In this document: piece by piece, positions 33,442 to 45,301 of the stretch
Layout of the letters: the number at the start of each line of letters is the position of its first letter
Position numbering within the stretch: the stretch's first letter is position 1
Made by a program: the position numbers and the translations under genes
The notes under the pieces: model-generated
The model's input: only the letters and a program-made list of their open reading frames with translations
Told to the model about the DNA's origin: nothing
The model's database searches: none
Source: Oikopleura dioica
Taxonomy: Eukaryota > Chordata > Appendicularia > Copelata > Oikopleuridae
Reading direction: 5' to 3'
Length of the DNA: 64,000 bases
NCBI GenBank assembly: GCA_907165135.1
Contig: OU015566.1
Span: 1,118,501 to 1,182,500 of the forward strand

Positions 33442-36400
33442 ATGAAGAAAAAAGGGCATCAAAAGATATTCCAAATATTCATGCTCATGCTCGGGCTTTT
33501 GAGAGAAGCGCAGGCTCAAGGACAGAGTTGCGCTAATTTGACTTGCCCTGGAACTTGTGCTTGTAGATTTATCGAGGTAATGAGGGGTGATAGAAAGGAA
33601 ATGATTGCCTTTTCAAAATAAAGGGGGGGGCGTCAGGAACCGACAAAAAATTTCGACAATTTTTGCGTGGACGGCTACTCTGCTGATGATTCGCCGGTTA
33701 GATGAATCCAAGCTTCTGATTGGTCGAAAACTTCCACGAAAAATTTGTCGAATTTTTCATCGGTACCTGACACTTCCTCAAAAAAGTCGGAGAAAATCCA
33801 ACATGAAGAACCCGATTTTTGGGTCAGAACTTTTTTATCTTCGTTTAGTTTGATGTAAAATTTGACAATTGCGAGTGCCTCTCCGACCAAAGCCCTTGCG
33901 AAGCGCGCCCAACAGAAACCTGCGATGTCGAGGCTCCCTTTTTCTACGAATGTGTTGACATTTTAATCGAAAACTCAGGAGGCGGGGAAGAGTTGGACAA
34001 GCTATGCACTTGCCCGCTTGGACGAGCAACGCACTTTGATTTGAGCACTTTTAGCTTGGTTTGCATCGATGTTGATGAGTGTTCTTCTGGGGAGCATAAT
34101 TGTGGCTCGACGGCGATCTGCGCGAATACCGATGGCTCTTACATTTGTGAGGACATCGACGAGTGCTCCGAAGGAACCCACAACTGCGCCGCCTCCGAGA
34201 CCTGTCTCAATCACGAAGACGGCTTTTCATGTCAAATAAATGACATGTGCGCGGTCCTTCAGCCTTGCCACGAGCGAGCCACTTGCGAAAACACCGATGA
34301 CGGGAGCTATATTTGCACATGCGCTTCAGGCTTCGAAGGCGACGGTGAAATAAGCTGCGAGGACATCAACGAGTGTACTAGTGGAGGCTGGCCGAGGGGT
34401 GGTTGCGATTGGTGGGGAAATGGTGGAAAGTGCATCAACGAAATTGGTTCTCATCGGTGCGTTTGTCGCAAGGGCTTTACCGGTGATGGAATAAAGTGCG
34501 AAGATGTTGATGAATGCGAAGAAGGATCCCATACCTGTGCGACAGACGCTTCTTGCGTCAATACTAAAGGAAGTTTTACTTGCACCTGCAATGTTGGTTT
34601 CTCCGGAGATGGAAAATTCTGCACGGATGTTGACGAATGCGCCACTGAAGAAGACAATTGTAGCGAACACGCGATATGTTCCAATTCCGTCGGAAGCTTT
34701 TTCTGTTCTTGCAAAAGTGGTTTTTCCGGCGACGGGCAAAACTGCCAAGAAATTGATGAATGTGAGAGCGAGTCGCATGGTTGCTCTGAAAATGCAACTT
34801 GCTTGAATCTTCCTGGATCGCATGTTTGCTCTTGTAACGCTGGATTCGAAGGAGATGGAGAGACATGCACGGATATTGATGAGTGTGCTACCGAAGCTCA
34901 TAACTGTCATGCGAATGCTTCTTGCCTGAATCGACCCGGCGGCTGGGATTGTGCTTGTGATGATGGTTTTCAAGGTGATGGGATGAGCTGTGAAGATGTC
35001 GATGAATGTCAAGCTGGAAGTCACAGCTGCTCTCAGAACGCCTTGTGCGTCAATTTAGAGGGAGATCATCATTGCATTTGCAAAACTGGCTATGAAGGTG
35101 ACGGCAAAACCTGTTCTGATAGAGATGAATGCGCTCTTGGGATTCATAATTGTCACGAAAACGGTGTTTGCTCGAATACCGCAGGGTCGTATTCATGTTC
35201 TTGTGCTGCCGGATACGTTGGTGATGGAATCAACTGCGAAGATATTGACGAATGCGCTACTGGTGGACACAATTGTCATGCAGCGGCAAATTGCAATAAT
35301 AATCTTGGATCTTGGGCGTGTTCTTGCCGTGCTGGATACAGTGGATCTGGGCAGAATTGCTTTGATGTTGACGAGTGCGCCGACGGCAGCCACTATTGCT
35401 CCTTAGTTGGCGGAAGTTGTCAAAATACAGATGGCTCATTTTCCTGCTTCTGTGTTGAAGGGTATTCTGACGACGGAGTCAACTGTTCTGATATTGACGA
35501 ATGCGCAGCAGAAACTGATAATTGTCATGCAAACGCAATCTGCTCGAATACCCAAGGAAGCTATCAGTGCTCGTGCAAAAATGGCTTTGCTGGTGACGGA
35601 ACTAATTGCGAAGACATTAACGAGTGCGAGAAAGGAACTGATAATTGTGATGAAGACGCAAATTGCGCGAACAGTCTTGGCAGCTTTACTTGCACATGCA
35701 ACGATGGCTTTTCTGGGGATGGAATCAGCTGTGTTGACAATAACGAGTGCGAGACAAACGAGCATAATTGCCATTCAAATGCAAAATGCACCAATTCTGA
35801 TGGTTCTTTCCTCTGCGCGTGCAGAAGAGGATTTTCCGGCAATGGAATCACCTGTGCAGACATAGACGAGTGCGAGGACAATTCTCATAATTGTGATCCT
35901 AATGCAAGCTGTACGAATACTATTGGTTCTTTTAGTTGCTCTTGCAATTCTGGTTTCGGCGGCTCTGGTACTGAATGTGCGAACATAGATGAATGTGCGC
36001 TCGGACAGCACGATTGCCATGCAAATTCCATTTGTGAAAATACTTTTGGCTCTTACGATTGTTCCTGCAAAGATGGTTTCATCGGTGATGGCAAAAACTG
36101 TGAAGATGTCGATGAATGCGTAGGTGGTGCGCATGATTGCGATGTGAATGCAAGCTGTTCCAACACTCTTGGCTCCTGGAGCTGTTCATGCAATGGTGGT
36201 TTCGAAGGAAATGGGAAGGTGTGTGAAGACATCGACGAATGCTTTGTTGGATCTCACAACTGCGCGAGCACGGAGGATTGCATCAATAGCGAAGGTGGAT
36301 TCACATGCAAGATAAACGACATGTGTGCGGTTCTTCAACCTTGCCACGAGCGAGCCACTTGCGAAAACACCGACGACGACAGCTACACTTGCACATGTGC

Positions 36401-38290
36401 TTCCGGCTTCGAGGGTGATGGGGAAACCAGCTGCGAAGACATCGACGAGTGCACTACTGGAGGTTGGCCGAGGGGTGGATGCGACTGGTGGGGCGACGGC
36501 GGAAGGTGCATCAACGAAATTGGCTCTCATCGCTGCGAATGTCGCGAAGGCTTTTCCGGAGATGGAATTGAATGCAATGATATCGACGAATGCGAAGAAG
36601 GATCTCATACTTGCCATGAAAACGCAATTTGTGAAAATAACGCTGGAAGCTTTAGCTGCAACTGTGCCAATGGATATCAGGGCGACGGAGAAAATTGTGA
36701 AGATATTGACGAGTGCAAAGAAAAGACCCATTCATGCGCTGAAGACTCAAAGTGCTCGAATTCGCCGGGAAGTTATTCTTGCCAATGTCTGACTGGCTTT
36801 TCTGGTGATGCTTATTTAGGCCTCGGTTTCAATCTTCGATTTCTCGTTTCTCGAAAAATTTCGTTTTCAAATCAAAATATGAAACCAAATGAGCTTGTGA
36901 TGACATCAATGAATGTCTGAACTCTCCTTGCGCAGAAAATGCTTCTTGCTCAAATACTCGAGGAAGTTTTTCGTGTTCTTGCAATTCTGGCTTCGCTGGT
37001 GACCCCCGTACGTCCTGTGAGGATATCAATGAATGCGAAGGCGACCACGGTTGTCCTGTTAATTCGCGGTGCACCAATCTTGAGGGGTCTTTCAAGTGCG
37101 AAGGATTCGCGATGAAAAACGGGCGTTTTGAAGACATAGACGAGTGTGCCAACAATCCTTGCCATCATAACGCGAATTGTGTGAACAACGATGGGAGTTT
37201 TGACTGCATTTGCCAAGGTAAAAATATTTGTTCATAATTTCTCGGAGATTTTTTTCTAGATGGATATCACGGGGACGGCTTCGTTTGCGATCTGACAGTG
37301 AATTGCTTTGTCGACAATGGTGGCTGTAGTCACTTTTGCAATATCCCAAGCGGCTGCTCCTGCCCAGGCTCTTGCTGGAATCTTGATTCGGATAACAAAA
37401 CATGCGTTCCTGATGTAGAGAAATCGGAGATGCAGTGCCTACCCGGCTCGATGGACATTTCTATTGACGGTTGTTTGTTCGAAGACGGGAAAAATTACGA
37501 GCTTCAGATGATTGATCCAAACTGCATATTGAGCAAAAATGGTGGATTTTTCGAGCTCGAAGTTGATTTTGATGAGTGCGGCACTTATATTGACAAGATG
37601 AATGGCCAAGTTCTCATGTCGCAAAAAGTACAAGCAATGACAGGCGATCCTCTCAGCCAAATTATCGGTAAGAAAAATATGAAAGGGGCGATGAATACCG
37701 TATTATCTAGAGGAATTCGATTTCGAGTGCAGCTACAATTCGACATATATAGTTGCTGCTTCAACCAGACTTGAGCTTGACGATACTCCGTTGGAAGTAA
37801 AAAGTGAAACTGAAGAAGGAATTTTTGACTTCTCACTCAATCTCTTTTCCAATGATGAATTTGTGGAGAAATTATCAGAAGATGATGTAATCAATGTTGG
37901 GGAGAAGGCGTTCTTTGCTATTCAGGTATTTCTTTCTTCCCGCCTCAAATGATGATTATTTTCAAGGCTGAAAATTTCCCGGAGAGTCTTTACTTTTTCG
38001 TGCAAAAATGCTCCATCGAAGAAATCGGCACTTCAAGCTCGTTTGACATCATTTCAAGTCCTGGCTGCAACAACTTGATCACCTCTACTTCTTCTCCCGA
38101 TCCATACATCACCAGCGGCGCCGGAATGAAACGATTTGAGTTCCAGTCATTCACTTTTACAAGTTCAACAAAAGCAATCGCGGAGGAAATTTTGAAATGT
38201 GAAATTCAAGTCTGCCTTCAAGATGAATGTCCCGAAACTGCAGCTTGCGGGACTGCGAACTCCGTAAGAAGACGGAGAGATAATTACTGA
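33442..38290 (+). CDS. Secreted EGF-repeat protein with ZP domain
   Basis: Extracellular matrix or cell-surface filament protein. Exons: 33442-33576, 33849-36804, 36894-37217, 37260-37667, 37711-37925, 37967-38290, about 1,450 residues. A signal peptide (FQIFMLMLGLLREAQAQG) is followed by more than 20 calcium-binding EGF modules with the repeated D-[IV]-[DN]-E-C pattern and GxxGDG before the last Cys. Two long Trp-containing modules (GGWPRGGCDWW) are near duplicates about 690 residues apart. The C-terminal part is a ZP domain (MQCLPGSMDISIDGCLFED, FDECGTYI, NVGEKAFFAIQA, CEIQVCLQDECPETAAC) for polymerisation. It ends SVRRRRDNY with a furin-type RRRR site and no C-terminal membrane segment, so release as soluble polymer is possible. 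The intron starting at 36805 was set as GT-AG; this shortens one EGF loop by two residues. The first intron holds a MITE. Confidence 0.88.
33629..33775. mobile_element. MITE, GACAAAAAATTTCGACAA family (EGF-ZP intron 1)
   Basis: Inverted arms GTCAGGAACCGACAAAAAAT and (inverse strand) GTCAGGTACCGATGAAAAAT, interior with TTCTGATTGGTCG. Lies within intron 33577-33848. Confidence 0.75.
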
Positions 38291-38776
38291 CGATCTTTTC
38301 TGTACTGAAAATGTACTTTTTGTAAATAAACTTTCATAAATTCTCAATTAATTCGCAAGAAAATAATGTTTTCAGAATTTTGTTGAAAGTTCTTTTTATG
38401 TTCTTTTCAGCAGGTATCAGATTCACGTGTTTACTCTTGAAACTTTAAGCAGAACCCATCTGACTAGAAAAAGATAGATTATTGCCCGAGGAATTTTTGT
38501 GCTGCACTAGAAATACAACTCAAACGCAAGCTCAGCACTTCGCAGGTTTTTTTTAAAGTTAAATTTTCAAAAAAGAGAACACTTCACGAAGATTAATGAA
38601 GAGTTGTCTAAGGAAAAAGTTAAAAATCGATTTACAGAAGAGTTTAAACTTTGTTTAATTAATAAAAAGCATAAAGAGTATGCTTTACTGGAATGTACTG
38701 TGAATAATATTACTGTGAATAATATTACTGTGTTTAGGGAATAGAAAAGGGGAAATATCCAAATAAAATGATCTAT
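38291..38776. other. Intergenic between convergent genes
   Basis: About 490 bp, AT-rich. It contains AATAAA motifs for the EGF-ZP transcript and a short direct repeat TGTGAATAATATTAC (x2) near 38700. No gene seen. Confidence 0.6.
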
Positions 38777-40255
38777 TTATTCAGGTTTTTCTAAGCTGCA
38801 TTGAGTATTATGCCTTGTTCTTCTTGCAGTGTACTCCATTTCAAGCTTTACAAGGCAAATTAGAGCTAAAAGCACGAACACAAGCAGGATGATAATTTGA
38901 ACAGAAAGCGTCAGTACAGTAGCATAGAGAGAGGCAACTCCAACAGAACCAGCAAGCAAGATTCCGACCCAGACATATGCTCCAGCTGTTTCCCACTCTG
39001 CCTTGAAGCATGAACCTTAATTCACTAATGATAAAAGATGGCTGAGAATTTGTAACCGATAGCTCGATTCATGGCGACTTGAGTCGTGCAGTCAAAATAC
39101 CCAATCGCAAGGGCGGAAATCAAAATTGAATATTTTTGAGGCGAAATGATCCCTGGAGTTGTTGTTGCGTGGAGAGTGCAGGTATCTGGAAAGGTCAGGT
39201 AGAAAGTGATCAGGGAGTAGATCAGGAGACAGAAGGCTGATCCCAGCTGAACTTTGTAATGAGATGAAGGCAGGCAGAATGAACGAACCTGGATGAAATG
39301 TTTTGAATGAAGAACTTGAACAAACGTCGCCAAGAGTTCTCCCACTCCGACCATCAAGACTGCCAAGCCCATTAGGGACTTTGAATCGGGCAAATCTGGT
39401 GTGGTTCCAACACAAGTTGGGAGAACAATCGAATAGAAACAGATCAAAATCCCGATTTCGGCCATGAGCGGCATCAGCAAGAGCACATCCTTGTTCTTGG
39501 CCATTTCCCAAGCACTAAATGAAAAGCATAATTTTTCAAAAGAAACCATAAATTCACCTGAATAGATAAGTCCTAAGCTCTTCCCCAACATCCTTTTGCT
39601 TCACAACCTTTCCTTCTTCATTATTTTTCAGGAGCAGAAACGACAATGCTCCTAGCAGCGTGATTCCAGACATAATAATCGCGAGAAGATTCTGCTCCGA
39701 TTGATCAATGATCGTCCTTCCTTTCCAAGCGTAGAAAACGTAGATATTTCCTCCGAAAGAGCCGCTCATGTACATTGCGAAAAAGATCGAGGCGTTTCTG
39801 TGAAGCGTCTTTTTCGTCGAATTTATGACAAATTCCGAACCGCGGCCGATCCAAAGAAATGCGGCGCCGCAACCGGAGAGGGCGGAAAAGACATAAAGGA
39901 GGGCTGGAATTGGTTTGATGAAGACAGCGCAGTAGCAGGCAGTGATGACGCCGCCAAGGAGCATGAGATATTTTCGACTCATCAGGCTCATCAAGACTGG
40001 GGAGAAAATTGACATGATGCTGTTCGTAGAAGAATATAGGGCCAGTGAAACAAAGCCATTAACATCTGTCTCTCCAGTTCGATTTCTGTACGATCGGAGA
40101 ATTGTCTCTGAGCATCCAACAATCGTCAAATAGCCTGTCTTATTTTTGGCTCTGAAAATTCCTATTCTTGGTAAAAAAGAAAAATTTTAGAGCCATTCAT
40201 AAACAAGAAAAAATCCAAGCCCGAGAATGAAAATATTCCAATCTTTCGTATTCAT
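38777..40255 (-). CDS. UNC93/MFSD11-like membrane transporter-fold protein
   Basis: Major-facilitator-type multi-pass membrane protein of the UNC93 family (potassium channel regulation or trafficking in better-known members). Exons: 40195-40255, 39558-40134, 39057-39514, 38777-39015, about 445 residues. Family features: ILGLGFFLVYE at the first membrane helix; LALYSSTNSIMSIFSPVLMS; SGCGAAFLWIGRG followed by a polar loop and IFFAMYMSGSFGGNIYVFYAW, as in MFSD11; a C-terminal pair of helices (AGAYVWVGILLAGSVGVASL, IIILLVFVLLALICLV). The first intron (40135-40194) has no GT. A GG-AG junction (GAAT|GGCTCT ... ACAG|GC) keeps the frame, and the intron contains the inverted pair GGCTCTAAAATT/AATTTTCAGAGCC. 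Other introns are GT-AG. Confidence 0.87.
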
Positions 40256-40867
40256 TTTCTTTCTACTTTAGTCTCTATTCGAAAAAGTGATCTTTAGGTT
40301 TGAATTTCTTGATATTCTGGAAGTAAGAAAAAAGGGTTGAGTTGTGTTTGTTCACGACTCAATCGGATGATATTGAGCCAATCTTAATTGAATTTCGAAA
40401 AAATAGACAAGAATGAGAACTGGCGGAGTGACAAAATGGTTATTTTTGAAGTGAAACAGTCGATTCGACAAGTACAGTGTGTACTCAGTGCTACAGGGTG
40501 GGAAGAAAAGACGCTCTTTTCAGTAATGGAACTGTAGGTTTATCCCTCAATAGAATATTTACACGAAAAACGGGATTAAACCAAAAGTTGGAAGTGGTTT
40601 TTGGATAACAAATAAGATTTGCGCATTTGACCTACTGGCCAATTAAAACCAAGATCCTGAAATTCACTTCCTTTTTTTTGGTCTGCCCGAAAAAACGACT
40701 GTTTTGAGTCATCTATCCGTCAAAAGATTCATAGGAAATGAAATTCTCCTCTGGAACACGCGCGACATTTTTATACGATTTTTAACAATCCGGTTGAATA
40801 CATCTTCAAATACAGAAAATGCATAAAAGACCCTGCGCCCCAAAAATTTTGACGAAACAAGAGGAAA
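40256..40867. other. Divergent intergenic region
   Basis: Promoter region between the UNC93-like gene (-) and the tetraspanin (+). It contains part of the GGTAGGCCAAATAC-family MITE near 40600-40680 (ACCTACTGGCCAATTAAAAC). No gene seen. Confidence 0.55.
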
Positions 40868-43800
40868 ATGATACGCTGCCTTTTTATTCTGACGAATACT
40901 CTCGCTTTTCTCGGCGGAACTGCTTTGATTGGCCTCTGCACTTGGATCATTCTTGACGCTGAATCTATTGGTGAATAAAAATGAAGCAGCCGTTTTCATT
41001 TTTCTGTTTTTTAGGGATCGAGGCGGACTTCATTGTCGATTTCATAAATGGCTTTTTGAAAGAAGTGGCTGAGAACCTCGGCGAATTGTATGAAGAACAT
41101 GTTGGCAACCCGGAAATTTTCGAGGACATTTTTGAATGGATTTCATACGCGACTTATGTTGCCCTAGCCGCCGGATGCCTTGTTACGCTGATAAGGTTTG
41201 ACATGAAATTTGACAAAAGAAAGCGATTTGGCGATAATTTTTGCAGAATCTGATTGGCGCGTCGGCCAAATGCGGACATCTGATTGGCCAGTCGGCCAAA
41301 TACGGACATCTGATTGGTCTGAAATTTGACATAAATTTTGACTAAAATAGTATTCTGATTTTTGTCGAATCTTGACAGAAAAATTGAACTTTCCCTTTTT
41401 CAGTTTTACTGGCTGTTTCGGAGCTCAAGCAAAGAGCCGTTGCCTCTTGACAATTTTCGAGATTTTCATGGCGCTTCTCATTGTCATCCAGGTAATGAAA
41501 CATTTTTACAGTTTTCCTAGGACTTCGTTCTTTGACTCATTTCCTAGCTCACTGGAGCTGTTCTCGCGATCTTCTACTACCCAAAAGTCGATGAGTTTCT
41601 GGTTGAGCGCTTTGCCGAGTACGAGCCGATTCCGAATCCGGAGGACATTAATGATGTGAATCAAATTCCAGACCCTGATGTGATTTTCAACTCGCAATTT
41701 GTTGATATCATGCAGACAAGTCTCGACTGCTGCGGGTGGAATTCGAAAGATGATTTTCCAAATGGTAAAGAAAAAAGACCGAATTTCGATTTTTTGGGGC
41801 ATTTTTTGGACAAAATTTTAGCAAAATTTTAGTCAAATTTTTGGTCGCAATTTCGAACCTAAATATTTTTTTACCGATATTTTTTTCTCATTTTGATAAT
41901 TTTGCTTCTAGAATTGCCGGAATCCTGCTTCCAGACCGATGCCCAAAACTTGACCTCCGTCTGGGAAAACTCCTGCGGACGAATTTCAATAAGAATTTTT
42001 CGGCCAAAAAAATGGCCCCCCTTTTTATGTGCTCATATGAAAGAGCGTAAAAAGTTATGCTCGAAAAAAATATTTTTTTTTGCCCGAGGGCATAAATTAT
42101 GACTCATAGGTCAGTTTGAAAAATTTTCAAACTCCCCCCCTAAATAGCCTCCGGGCACTTATTTTTTCGGGATTTTTTGACGTCATTAGAATCCTCAGGA
42201 CATAAGCTTTTGGTAGACCCCTCAACCGCGGTAAACCGCCCGGTTAACCGCGTGGTTCACCGCGGTTCATTTCCTTAGGCATAGTACACATACCAATATA
42301 CATATCAATCGACTTCTTTTTTGATGCTGGATTCATTTTTGAGCATGAAAACACATGACCGCATGGTCAACCGCCCGGTTCGGGATTGCTGATGAATATT
42401 TTTCAAAAAATTGCTTTCAAAACTGAAAATTTTTCAAAGCTGAATAATTTTCAAACCTGAAAAACTTTGAAAACTGAGTAATATAATGCACTCAAAATAT
42501 TTCAAAACTGATAATGAACCACTTGACTAACCGCCCGGTTAACAGCGGTTCAAAGCGATTCACGCTCTGAATAATCACAAAATGTGGACATATGTATATA
42601 AGAATGCTTTTCTACTCAATAGGAGTCTTTAAAACAGATATTTGAACCGAACCACTAAGGTAACCGCCCGGTTCAAAGCGGTTCAGAATGATTCACGCTC
42701 TTAGTATCCACAAAATGCTTAAAATGTTTATCAAAATGCTTCTCTACTCATAAGGTGTTCTTTTTATAGATATTTGAACTGAACCACTTGGCTCACCGAC
42801 CGTTTCTTGAATCAACTTAGGGAAGGGGCCGGCCGACTCTGAGGTGAGACAAGCCCTGTTTTTTGAATCCAGTCAAGGAAGGGGCGAAGCCGAAACCCTT
42901 AACTGGATTCAAAAAACAAGGCTGGCATCGCCTTCGTGTCGGCTTGGCCCTCTCCAAACTGGAGTCAAAAAGCGGGACTGGCCTTACTTTCGGGTCGGCT
43001 TGGCCCCTTCCCAGACGGGATTCAAGAAACGGGGCTCAGAAAATTGGTCAGTTTTGAAAATTTGCAGTTTTGAATATTATTTTGTTTTGAATATAAAGTT
43101 TTTTAAAAATTTTTTAGTATTTGGCACTTCTGAAAATTTTCTTGAAACTAAGAGCGTGAATCACTCTGAACCGCTTTGAACCGGGCGGTTACCTTAGTGG
43201 TTCGGTTCAAATATCTGTTTTAAAGACTCCTATTGAGTAGAAAAGCATTCTGATATACATATGTCCACATTTTGTGATTATTCAGAGCGTGAACCGCTTT
43301 GAACCGCTGTTAACCGGGCGGTTAGCCAAGTGGTTCATTATCAGTTTTGAAATATTTTGAGTGCATAATATTACTCAGTTTTCAAAGTTTTTCAGGTTTG
43401 AAAATTATTCAGCTTTGAAAAATTTTCAGTTTTGAAAGCAATTTTTTGAAAAATATTCATCAGCAATCCCGAACCGGGCGGTTGACCATGCGGTCATGTG
43501 TTTTCATGCTCAAAAATGAATCCAGCATCAAAAAAGAAGTCGATTGATATGTATATTGGTATGAGTACTATGCCTAAGGAAATGAACCGCGGTGAACCAC
43601 GCGGTTAACCGGGCGGTTTACCGCGGTTGAGGGGTCTACCAAAAGCTTATGTCCTGAGGATTCTAATGACGTCAAAAAATCCCGAAAAAATAAGTGCCCG
43701 GAGGCTATTTAGGGGGGGAGTTTGAAAATTTTTCAAACTGACCTATGAGTCATAATTTATGCCCTCGGGCAAAAAAAAATATTTTTTTCTAGCATAACTT

Positions 43801-43988
43801 TTTACGCTCTTTCATATGAGCACATAAAAAGGGGGGCCATTTTTTTGGCCGAAAAATTCTTATTGAAATTCGCCGAATCACAAATCGAGTCGTATCTCAT
43901 CATCATCGGGGTTGTTGGAGGAGTCATCGTCGCTTTCGAACTTGTCAGCTTGATCGTTTCTTGTCTCATCAAAAGAAAATTCAAATAA
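40868..43988 (+). CDS. Tetraspanin, split by a 1.9-kb foldback
   Basis: Four-helix membrane organiser. Exons: 40868-40977, 41015-41196, 41404-41491, 41550-41764, 41913 to about 41985, and about 43868-43988. Visible: TM1 (FILTNTLAFLGGTALIGLC), TM2 (YATYVALAAGCLVTLISFTGCFGA with the conserved GCFGA), TM3 (LLTIFEIFMALLIVIQ...LAIFYY), a large extracellular loop with DCCGWNSKDDF and two later Cys (ESC, NSCG), TM4 (YLIIIGVVGGVIVAFELVSLIVSCLI) and tail KRKFK. The loop-to-TM4 junction is interrupted by the foldback at 41980-43872, at which I see neither GT nor AG in register. So the gene is either spliced non-canonically or broken in this haplotype. The kelch-like gene starts 114 bp downstream, in operon-like spacing. 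Confidence 0.85.
41980..43872. mobile_element. Giant foldback element in the tetraspanin gene
   Basis: 1.9-kb inverted-repeat element. Outer arms begin CGAATTTCAATAAGAATTTT on both strands and stay near-identical for about 750 bp each; the central loop is about 300 bp and contains GGGAAGGGGC-type motifs. The arms carry many copies of AACCGCCCGGTTAACCGCGG-type short palindromes. No ORF; non-autonomous. A palindromic AATT or ATT may be the target duplication, but the arms reach into the exon sequence, so the exact border is ambiguous. Confidence 0.85.
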
Positions 43989-44102
43989 ATTCGTAAATTC
44001 GTGTTGATGAAGTGATACAGTATTGCAGGCGGAACGATGATATTTACAGTCATATAAACCCGACAGAACAAAAAGTAAACGCGAATCTCGTCGAGTCAAA
44101 AA

Positions 44103-45235
44103 ATGCGAATTTCTTCGATTCTTTTTCTGCATCTTTCTTTAGCTTCGATTCTAAAGAGCCAAAATAATGAAACCGAGAAATATTTCTTCGTCCTTGCGGA
44201 TGACAACGAAAAACCTCGTCTCAGCTATGTGATTTCTACTACTGGAGCTTTCAAGGAAGATCGAGTAATTCAAACTCCAGAGACGGTTTCTTCTTGGGGC
44301 TTTCTTGGTCGAGCTGGATCAGCGATGGTCAATGGAAAGATGCATATTTTTGGGGGAACAGCAGACACAAGAAAGGTTGGCGGGTTTTCGGAGTTGGATT
44401 AAATGGTCTTTCAGATCGGGATTCTCGATGGTTGTGAGATTAGACGACTTCGATACCGCCTTATCAACGAGTACACTACTAGCTCTTCCATCGTCTCCGT
44501 GCCAACATTACAAGGATCGAACGGTAGAGCGTTTCCAGAATATTCTTCTTTATGAAAAACTTAGCTCTCCTGTGCTTCGACTTCAAACAAACCGGCAAAG
44601 AATGCGAAGAGTTCAACGGCGAAATTTCTCTGCGAACAATTCCTAGCGAAGTCACTCATCTTGGTGCATGCCTTGCGATTTTCAAGGGACAACCAACGGC
44701 TGTTAGCAGTTACGAACCAGACGGATGGAAAACGGTGGAAACAAGGGGTCAGGATGGATGGTCGTTTTTATCTGAACATCCAAGGTAGAAGCAAAAAAGT
44801 TGCGGAAAATTCACATTCTAGAAAACTCAAATACCATACATGTCTTGGTCTGGCAGACGGGTTGATGACCATCGGTGGCGAGGATTTCGACGGCTTTCAA
44901 AGAATCAACGATATTTGGCTTCTCCGGGATTCTGACTGGAATCTTGTTGGAACTCTGAAACAGGTTCCCTATTTTTTCTTTCTATTTTTGACCGAATTTC
45001 TCTTCAAGCAAGCTTGGTACGCGTCTTCTTTCTTGATTTCAGGAGAAATTTTCGCCATCAGCGGAGACTAGTAAGAAATCTATCATCTTCAGCCAGCTTA
45101 TTTTTCAGCCCTTATGCGATTGAAAAAATTGAATGGGATGGGACAAGTGTTGTTTCTTCGGAAATCATCAACAATCATCCTGCTTACTACGCGAAACCGA
45201 TTGTTTTTGAAACTGATGCAGAATTTTGCAAATAA
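44103..45235 (+). CDS. Kelch-like secreted protein
   Basis: Exons: 44103-44375, 44415-44470, 44539-44784, 44822-44963, 45009-45070, 45109-45235, about 300 residues. An N-terminal signal peptide (SSILFLHLSLASILKSQ) is followed by kelch-type blades: AMVNGKMHIFGGTADTRK, LADGLMTIGGEDFDGFQRINDIWLL and ISGEIFAISGDYPYAIEKIEWDG. A Cys pair sits in LALLCFDFKQTGKECEEF. Fewer blades than a full propeller are recognisable, so it may be a partial or degenerate one. The intron at 44471 was set by frame (AACGA|GTACAC), which avoids an in-frame stop just after. It follows the tetraspanin by 114 bp on the same strand and is convergent with the Cys-loop receptor. I know no assigned function for this type. Confidence 0.75.
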
Positions 45236-45301
45236 AGAGTCAAAACGTCTTGTGAAAAGATTCCAAATGATGATTCTTTATTCTGATATTTTCGATTCAA
45301 G

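Noticed and set aside
44471-44538. Stop codon making the kelch-like gene a pseudogene
   Set aside because: A GT-AG intron (AACGA|GTACAC ... TTTCCAG) removes the stop and keeps the frame into the next exon.
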